Shown here piece by piece: positions 5,539-10,737 of a stretch of DNA of 10,737 nucleotides. How positions within the stretch are numbered: position 1 is the first letter of the stretch; every line of letters begins with the position of its first letter. The DNA is from Candidatus Schekmanbacteria bacterium (GTDB lineage: Bacteria; Schekmanbacteria; GWA2-38-11; J061), in contig RFHX01000051.1 of NCBI GenBank assembly GCA_003695725.1, positions 1 through 10,737 of the forward strand, written 5' to 3'. The notes under the pieces are model-generated. The model had not been told where the DNA came from and ran no database searches. It saw only the letters and a list, made by a program, of their open reading frames with translations. The position numbers and the translations under genes were made by a program.

Positions 5539-6864
5539 TTATTCTTTTTTTGCAAACTGCCTTTTCTGAATTATCAGTTGTGCAATATCCTGCATTGTTA
5601 TCTTCTGAAACTTCTTCGCCTTCTCAGCAATCGCTGCATCTATATCCTTTGACTGCAACAGAATGTCAAACAATTTGTTAACCTGCTGATACGGGTCGTG
5701 GACTCCCTCAAAAGTTTTCCCATCAACAAGACCAAAGAGATAATCAAGCTCTTCATTATTAAAGAATGGATAAAAGAATCCAATCTTCAAATAATCAGCC
5801 ATTGCTTGGGGATTTTTATTCCAATTAAAAGAGTTCCTCCAGAATTCCCTATAATCATCTTTTCCATTTTTGCCTTCAAGCTCCATCTTTGCCGCCTTTG
5901 CAGCTCTAAATCCGCACATCATTGCCCCCTGATACATCGTTTCAGCAAAACCTGCACTATCGCCAATGAAGATTATATTTCCCTGCACAGGATCAGCCAT
6001 AGGTGATATAAGGTGAACAACAGCACCATTGCGGGCAACTATCTCTGCATCCTTGAACCAATCCTTCAACATCTCCTTTTCAAAGAATTCTTCTAAAAAA
6101 ACCCTGCAGAATTTTGCAGGATTGACACCGCTGATACCAACATAGAATTTTTTTTCTCCTCCTTTACAGGGCGCCATATACAAGACACCACCGCCCCTCG
6201 AATATGTAGAGCCATAAAATGTACAGAAAGCTCTATTTGGGAAAGGAAAATTGACATTATCAAGGGTGTATTGAAGAGATGGACCTCGTCCCATAACCTG
6301 CCGTTGTTTATTGGCACCTGTCTTTTGAGCAATAATTGATTTTAATCCCTCCCCCACTATTGCTATCTTCCCTTCAATGTATTCTTGTCCGCTTCTGGTC
6401 TTCAATGTTATTTTCACATAATTTCCAGCGTCTTCCGCTCCTATTGCCAATGTTTCATCGAATATTTTAACACCTGTCTCTTCAGCCTTAGAAGTAAGTG
6501 TATCAAGCATAAGCTGATTGTCGAAGAGATGATAAAGAGGAATTTTTGTATTATGGACATAAACCTTTTTACCGGAGGGGGAAAAACTAATTGAATCATA
6601 TATCTTTTCTAATTTATCAGGATACTCGATTTCAAATCCGTTCTTTTGAAAGACAATTTTAGTAGAACGATTTTCTTCTACTATTTTTAAGTGCTCTCCA
6701 TTGAATCCTTCTGTATCAACCATCATACAGGTATTTGCGCGCATCAGAACAGAACCGATCTTTCTTCGTTCAACAAGAGCTGTTTTCAAACCCATCTTCT
6801 GGGCACTCAATGCGGCAACCGATCCACCGGGACCGGCACCAACTATGACAACATCATATTTCAT
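5539..6864 (-). CDS. FAD-dependent reductase B, geranylgeranyl reductase/FixC-like flavoprotein (441 aa)
   Basis: This is the first gene of the cluster and a paralogue of reductase A. It begins with the Rossmann motif GAGPGG (9-14) and E32. The second FAD motif, usually G(A)DG, reads GEG (171-173), so the expected Asp is replaced. The third motif is the normal GD (301-302, in IGDSAGFAET). The W.FP motif of geranylgeranyl reductases is replaced by LYMAP (228-232). The C-terminal block with QGAMMCGFR, FWRNSFNW and YPFFNNEELDY is closely shared with reductase A. It is likely a cytoplasmic or peripheral-membrane flavoprotein exchanging electrons with the ferredoxin made at the end of the cluster. 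The substrate may be an isoprenoid, a polyunsaturated lipid-like molecule or a quinone; the sequence does not say. The ribosome site is only partial (GAAGAG, 7 nt upstream of ATG). A strong promoter lies about 80 nt upstream. The next gene starts 140 nt downstream. Confidence 0.88.
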   Translation of the reverse strand: MKYDVVIVGAGPGGSVAALSAQKMGLKTALVERRKIGSVLMRANTCMMVDTEGFNGEHLKIVEENRSTKIVFQKNGFEIEYPDKLEKIYDSISFSPSGKKVYVHNTKIPLYHLFDNQLMLDTLTSKAEETGVKIFDETLAIGAEDAGNYVKITLKTRSGQEYIEGKIAIVGEGLKSIIAQKTGANKQRQVMGRGPSLQYTLDNVNFPFPNRAFCTFYGSTYSRGGGVLYMAPCKGGEKKFYVGISGVNPAKFCRVFLEEFFEKEMLKDWFKDAEIVARNGAVVHLISPMADPVQGNIIFIGDSAGFAETMYQGAMMCGFRAAKAAKMELEGKNGKDDYREFWRNSFNWNKNPQAMADYLKIGFFYPFFNNEELDYLFGLVDGKTFEGVHDPYQQVNKLFDILLQSKDIDAAIAEKAKKFQKITMQDIAQLIIQKRQFAKKE

Positions 6865-6945
6865 ACCCTATCTCTTCAAAGAATTCTTTAAAATGAGTTC
6901 CAATAGCAGAAATTATTTTTTGAACCTTGTTTTTAATTTGAAAAG

Positions 6946-6974
6946 TTTATATGAGTAATTTTTTAAAAAGTCAA
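6946..6974 (-). promoter_or_regulatory. Near-consensus promoter of the redox cluster
   Basis: On the minus strand TTGACT (6969-6974) and TATAAA (6946-6951) are separated by exactly 17 nt, each matching the sigma-70 consensus at five of six positions. The -10 box lies about 80 nt before the ATG of reductase B, giving a leader of roughly 70-75 nt. It is the best promoter in the window and suggests steady expression of the whole cluster. It lies in the 166-nt gap shared with the divergent MBL-fold gene, for which I could not find an equally good promoter. Confidence 0.7.
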
Positions 6975-7030
6975 ATTATTATGCTATTAGCTTCAAATGT
7001 TGAATTATTGCATTTTTTGAGGATTTCAAG

Positions 7031-7867
7031 ATGTCATTTATAAAAATTGAAGACTTGAATGGGATATTAAAAATCAAGATGCAAAGCACTATTTTAGGAA
7101 TGAAACCTAAAATGTTTTGTGTTTGCGCATATTATACAGATGGAGTTTTAATAGATACAGGATTCAAGAAGGTTGACAAACAACTTTGCAGTTTATTTAA
7201 AACTCGTCCGTTAAGCATAATAATAAACACCCACAACCATGAAGACCATATAGGAGGGAACTACTTGCTGACAAAAACATACAAATTGACTGCATATGCC
7301 CACAAAGACGCATTGCAGAGAATAGCCAATCCACCACGCGATTATCCTATTTCAAATGGCCTCTGTTGGGGATTAGCAAAACCATCTCCTGTTGAAGAAA
7401 TTCCGAATGAAATAAAGGGAAATAATTTTACATTTAAAGCAATAGAAACTTTTGGGCATTCTCCCGGACATATTTCCATTTACATACCTGAAAAGGAATG
7501 GGTGGTGGGAGGTGATATCTTCATTACAAAACGCCCTATATTTCTCAGGGCAACAGAATCGGTATCAGGGACGATCAAATCTCTTGAAAAAATAATTGAT
7601 CTCAAACCAAAGAAGTTTTTCTGTGCAAGCGGTAAGGTCCTTGAAAATCCAATTGAAGAATTGCAGAAGAAAATTGACAATTTCAGTCAATGGCGTGAAA
7701 AGGTGCTTGCTCTTTACAGGGAAGGTATCAGTCCTGAAGAGATACGCGATAGAGTTTTTGGAAAAGAATCAAGTTTTGCTTATATGTCGCGGGGAATATT
7801 CTCGAAGATGAACTTCGTGAAGAATATTTTGAAGGAGGAAAGAAATCATAAAGTTGGGGAAATATAA
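7031..7867 (+). CDS. Metallo-beta-lactamase-fold hydrolase (278 aa) with an altered last metal site
   Basis: The MBL-fold motif HxHxDH is present at 68-73 (HNHEDH, followed by IGG), H143 lies in FGHSPGH (141-147), and the bridging Asp is D162 in GGDIF. The upstream IDTG (41-44) is also typical. The last metal ligand, normally a His in a GHG-like turn after a strand, is not there: the expected place reads FFCASGK (196-202), with Ser or Cys instead. Metal binding at the second site may therefore be altered. The C-terminal 70 residues are helical and charged, containing a segment like PEEIRDRVFG (235-244), as in many MBL-fold proteins with a helical tail. No signal peptide, so cytoplasmic. The start has GAGG with an 8-nt spacer. 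It is transcribed divergently from the redox cluster and may share its regulation. The substrate is unknown; thioester or other small-ester hydrolysis is possible, as in glyoxalase-II-like relatives. Confidence 0.85.
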   Translation: MSFIKIEDLNGILKIKMQSTILGMKPKMFCVCAYYTDGVLIDTGFKKVDKQLCSLFKTRPLSIIINTHNHEDHIGGNYLLTKTYKLTAYAHKDALQRIANPPRDYPISNGLCWGLAKPSPVEEIPNEIKGNNFTFKAIETFGHSPGHISIYIPEKEWVVGGDIFITKRPIFLRATESVSGTIKSLEKIIDLKPKKFFCASGKVLENPIEELQKKIDNFSQWREKVLALYREGISPEEIRDRVFGKESSFAYMSRGIFSKMNFVKNILKEERNHKVGEI

Positions 7868-7887
7868 AGGATAAAAATACAACTGCA

Positions 7888-10737
7888 CTATTTCAACTTG
7901 GCAACAAAAATGTCGTTATTGCCATGAAATGAACTGTCAAATGCTTTTTTTGTCATAGGGAATTTACTGGAATTTGCAATTCCTGCAATTAAAATATTTC
8001 CGTTATCATCAACTGCAATTGCATTTCCAATGAATTTTGAATATTCGCCGAATTTAAATGATTTTTTAAGCTTTTTAAGCTTCTTTGAAAATGACATCAC
8101 AAAAGTATTCTTATCTAAACCACTTTTAAGCCGCTTGATTGATATAGTAGTGGGAAAATCATCTGAAATAGTAGTTCCAATCACATAAATATTATCATTC
8201 CTATCTATTGCTATTGAATTCATTATGTCATACGAACTACCTCCTGCCATAGCGCTCCTGATAATTTTACCCAAGCTGTTGTTGAGCATTGAGATAAAAA
8301 CATCAGGTCCAGATGTGGAAGCCCTTATCTTTACCGCTTTTTTACTTGGAATTTTTCCTGACCATATAATGCCGCTGATATAAACATTGTCTTTTGAGTC
8401 GACTAAGACAGACTTTATTGTTACATCGGAATCAATAATCATAGATGATAAAAGGGTATCCAAATTATTATTGAATTTTAGAACTCCCTTTTTTTCATTG
8501 CCTATGCCTAATCCTGTTCCAACAGCAACAAATACATTACTCTTCGAATCAATAGCTATAGCAGGTATGCCATAAGAAGTTAGACCTGATTTATTATAGA
8601 AAAAAGTAGAAGATAGAAGGTTTGACAAGCTCTTGTTGAATTTCGAAATGAAAAGTTCATATGATTGTTCAAATGTATTGTCATAGGCATTGTCCGTAAC
8701 TGGAAAGTTGGGTGATTTTGTCCGCCCTGTTACATATATATAGCCGTCAGGGCTTATTGCCATATCGTCTATAGAGTCATCATTTTTCTTTCCAAAATAT
8801 GTTCCTGCAAGAAGTTTGTTAAGCCGTTTATTCAATTTGACAACGAATCCTGATGTTGACGAACCCCATGCAGTAAACTCTTTTTGGTATGCATTGTCGG
8901 AAACAGGAAAATCTGATGAAATGGTATTGCCCGCAATATAAACATTGTTATTTTTATCTATTGCCAGTTTCGATTCATTATCCTCGCCACTGCCACCAAT
9001 CAATGCAAGGGATTTGATTTTGGAAAGTTTTTTGTTAATTCTGAAGACGAAGATGTTTTGAGAATCATTGGAAATGTTTTTGAAAGTTTTGTCCACTTTG
9101 AAAAAACTATCTGCATCTGTTGTTCCAGCCACATATATATTTCCTTTAGAATCTATTGCAAGTGAGTTAGCCGAGTCATTTGAAGCCAATACTCCCACAA
9201 CAGAAGTTGAATTAATAACAGAAGACAAGTCGCCGTCTATTTTAGAAACATTAACTCCTCCACCGCCAATTAGGAAAACGTTACTGTTGCTGTCTATTAC
9301 AATATCCCTTACTCCATAGTCAGTATCTAACTGAGAAGTAAGAAAATTTAAATCACTATCCAATTTCCTTATATATTTTAGCTTCGTTACATTATGATCT
9401 GTTTGATTGCTTATAACACCTGCATAAATATTCTCCGCAGAATCAAATTCGATTGAATAAATATCAGGTTCAGACACTCCTTCTAAAAATGTATTGGCGA
9501 GAACGTCGCTCAAATTATTATCAAGCTTTGTGATAAACCCCCTACCATCGAGATCATTATAATTGTAAGGATCAAGTGAAGGAAAATCCGGAGCTTCAGT
9601 CCATCCTGAGACATATACATTGTCACTGCTGTCAGTAGCAATATCGTCAATAAGATCCCTGCCTTTTCCACCCAAATATGTTGAAGATAGCAATGTAGAT
9701 AAATCGTTATTGAATTTGGCTATAAATCCCTGCATAGGATACCAATGATCATTGAATAACTTGAGATAGACATCTCCATACACATCAGAACCAACAGGGA
9801 AGTCGGAAGATTCAGTCTTTCCGGCTATAAATATATTTCCAGCTGTATCCAAAGCAATTGCTGCTACTGAATCATCACGCTTTCCACCTATAAAACTGCT
9901 GGATAGAAGTGAGGTAAGGTCACTGTTTAATCGTGTGATAAAAACTTCATCAGACGAAGATTTGATGGTACCTTTCCCATGATTGATTTTTTTACTGATT
10001 CCAAATGTTTCAGAGTTTGAATTACCTGTAACATAAACATTGCCATCGGAAGATAAAGCTACATCTATAGCTGTATCGTTTCCATCACCGCCAATAAAGG
10101 AAGCTGACTTTATAGAACTCAAGTCATTCGAAAGCTTGGCAACAAAGGCATCGTAAGCGTTTGGTTTGGTTTTATATCCTGAAAACTTCTTTGAAGCTAC
10201 AGGGAAATCCGGTGACCATGTCATACCAACTACATATACATTTCCGTTAGAATCTAAAGATATAGCATTTCCGGAATCATCCAAGCTTCCACCAAAGAGA
10301 ATGGATGCCGCAGGCGGATTACTCAAATCACCATTCTTGTATTTCAAAACAAATACATCCTTTCCTCCGTCTCCTTTGTATTTTTTGTTATATGATTTTG
10401 CATCAGAGGCAAAATCGATTGCATCTGTCGCCCCGCAGATATATATATTGTCATCACTATCCTTTGAAATAGAATAAGCTACATCTGTGGATGCTTTTGT
10501 AGTCTTTCCTCCTACAAAAGTCGAAGCAATAAGAGGGTCGATTATTAGGGGATAGTTTTTATTATATGATGCCACCCTGAAACCATAGGACTTCCTGTCA
10601 CTGCAAATTTTGTATTCCGCTCCTACTTCTCTCTTTTCACCGTTTATCATCTGATAGGCATAGGGTTTGGTGAATACAATATTCGATGACGCATCAACAA
10701 CAAGCTCGCCCTTCTCGTTGACCGTGAGTTTACCGCA
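7888..10737 (-). CDS. Long SBBP-repeat beta-propeller surface protein (N-terminus outside window)
   Basis: The frame is open from the right edge to TAG at 7888-7890: 949 visible residues, with the true start outside. An internal ATG at 10650 should not be taken as the start, since the 29 codons before it are in frame and contain the usual lead-in (VVDASSNIVFTKPYAYQ). The visible part begins with the domain that normally precedes SBBP repeats, ending in PLIIDPLIASTFVGG. About 14 repeats follow, each with a core like DSNGNVYVVG, then T.S.DFP, and many with a STFIGG-type strand. Examples are DTAGNIFIAGKTESSDFP and DSKGNIYVAGTTDADSF. Some units are degenerate, such as DSNSNVFLIGGGGVN. Such proteins are normally exported and fold into beta-propellers at the cell surface. 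The chain stops right after a repeat strand (NDIFVAKLK), with no visible sorting or anchoring domain. It is rich in Asn, Asp, Ser and Lys. It converges on the MBL-fold gene with a 20-nt gap and no obvious terminator. Confidence 0.9.
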   Translation of the reverse strand, partial: CGKLTVNEKGELVVDASSNIVFTKPYAYQMINGEKREVGAEYKICSDRKSYGFRVASYNKNYPLIIDPLIASTFVGGKTTKASTDVAYSISKDSDDNIYICGATDAIDFASDAKSYNKKYKGDGGKDVFVLKYKNGDLSNPPAASILFGGSLDDSGNAISLDSNGNVYVVGMTWSPDFPVASKKFSGYKTKPNAYDAFVAKLSNDLSSIKSASFIGGDGNDTAIDVALSSDGNVYVTGNSNSETFGISKKINHGKGTIKSSSDEVFITRLNSDLTSLLSSSFIGGKRDDSVAAIALDTAGNIFIAGKTESSDFPVGSDVYGDVYLKLFNDHWYPMQGFIAKFNNDLSTLLSSTYLGGKGRDLIDDIATDSSDNVYVSGWTEAPDFPSLDPYNYNDLDGRGFITKLDNNLSDVLANTFLEGVSEPDIYSIEFDSAENIYAGVISNQTDHNVTKLKYIRKLDSDLNFLTSQLDTDYGVRDIVIDSNSNVFLIGGGGVNVSKIDGDLSSVINSTSVVGVLASNDSANSLAIDSKGNIYVAGTTDADSFFKVDKTFKNISNDSQNIFVFRINKKLSKIKSLALIGGSGEDNESKLAIDKNNNVYIAGNTISSDFPVSDNAYQKEFTAWGSSTSGFVVKLNKRLNKLLAGTYFGKKNDDSIDDMAISPDGYIYVTGRTKSPNFPVTDNAYDNTFEQSYELFISKFNKSLSNLLSSTFFYNKSGLTSYGIPAIAIDSKSNVFVAVGTGLGIGNEKKGVLKFNNNLDTLLSSMIIDSDVTIKSVLVDSKDNVYISGIIWSGKIPSKKAVKIRASTSGPDVFISMLNNSLGKIIRSAMAGGSSYDIMNSIAIDRNDNIYVIGTTISDDFPTTISIKRLKSGLDKNTFVMSFSKKLKKLKKSFKFGEYSKFIGNAIAVDDNGNILIAGIANSSKFPMTKKAFDSSFHGNNDIFVAKLK

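Noticed and set aside
5353-5681. Plus-strand ORFs of 99 and 60 codons near the end of reductase B
   Set aside because: They are antisense to reductase B and the hydrolase-like gene, with Leu/Cys/Phe-rich shadow composition.
3263-6864. Cluster read as a FixABCX electron-bifurcating complex
   Set aside because: No FixA or FixB (ETF subunits) is present in the window, and there are two FixC-like proteins rather than one.
6865-7030. Promoter for the MBL-fold gene on the plus strand
   Set aside because: TTGAAC and TTGAAA hexamers are present but no acceptable -10 box lies at 16-18 nt from either, so I do not annotate one.

Overview
This is an AT-rich bacterial window, almost entirely coding, with most genes on the minus strand. 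Clear type I signal peptides, a periplasmic-type TPR protein and a long SBBP-repeat surface protein suggest a diderm, probably anaerobic or environmental bacterium of a deep-branching group (for example deltaproteobacterial, Nitrospirota-like or a candidate phylum such as Schekmanbacteria). That placement is an impression from gene content and cannot be settled from this sequence.

Layout from left to right. Bases 1-1639 (minus) hold the N-terminal 546 residues of an exported TPR protein that runs off the left edge; its last visible residues look like the linker that precedes a CHAT protease-like domain. Bases 1715-2395 (minus) encode an unrecognised multi-pass membrane protein. A divergent gap carries a strong promoter for a small exported protein (2634-2921, plus). 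Bases 2922-3262 are a sparse AT-rich gap with one doubtful 38-codon ORF. Bases 3263-6864 are the main item: a minus-strand cluster reading, in transcription order, FAD-dependent reductase B (5539-6864), an L-2-amino-thiazoline-4-carboxylate-hydrolase-like protein (4838-5398), FAD-dependent reductase A (3420-4766), and a 58-residue 2[4Fe-4S] ferredoxin (3263-3439) whose start overlaps the end of reductase A by 20 nt. A near-consensus promoter (6946-6974, minus) drives the cluster. On the other side of that promoter region a metallo-beta-lactamase-fold protein (7031-7867, plus) is transcribed away. It ends 20 nt from the stop of a convergent, very long SBBP-repeat beta-propeller protein (7888 to beyond 10737, minus) whose N-terminus lies outside the window.

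How the parts fit. The two reductases are paralogues of the geranylgeranyl-reductase/FixC/ETF-QO flavoprotein superfamily. The ferredoxin is the natural electron donor or acceptor, as for archaeal geranylgeranyl reductase with its neighbouring ferredoxin or FixC with FixX. No FixA/FixB (ETF) genes are visible, so a ferredoxin-linked reductase module is more likely than a full FixABCX complex. The co-transcribed hydrolase-like protein and possibly the divergent MBL-fold hydrolase would act on the same unknown substrate. The two flavoproteins differ from the usual family signatures in complementary places, which makes this cluster the best candidate here for an undescribed pathway.
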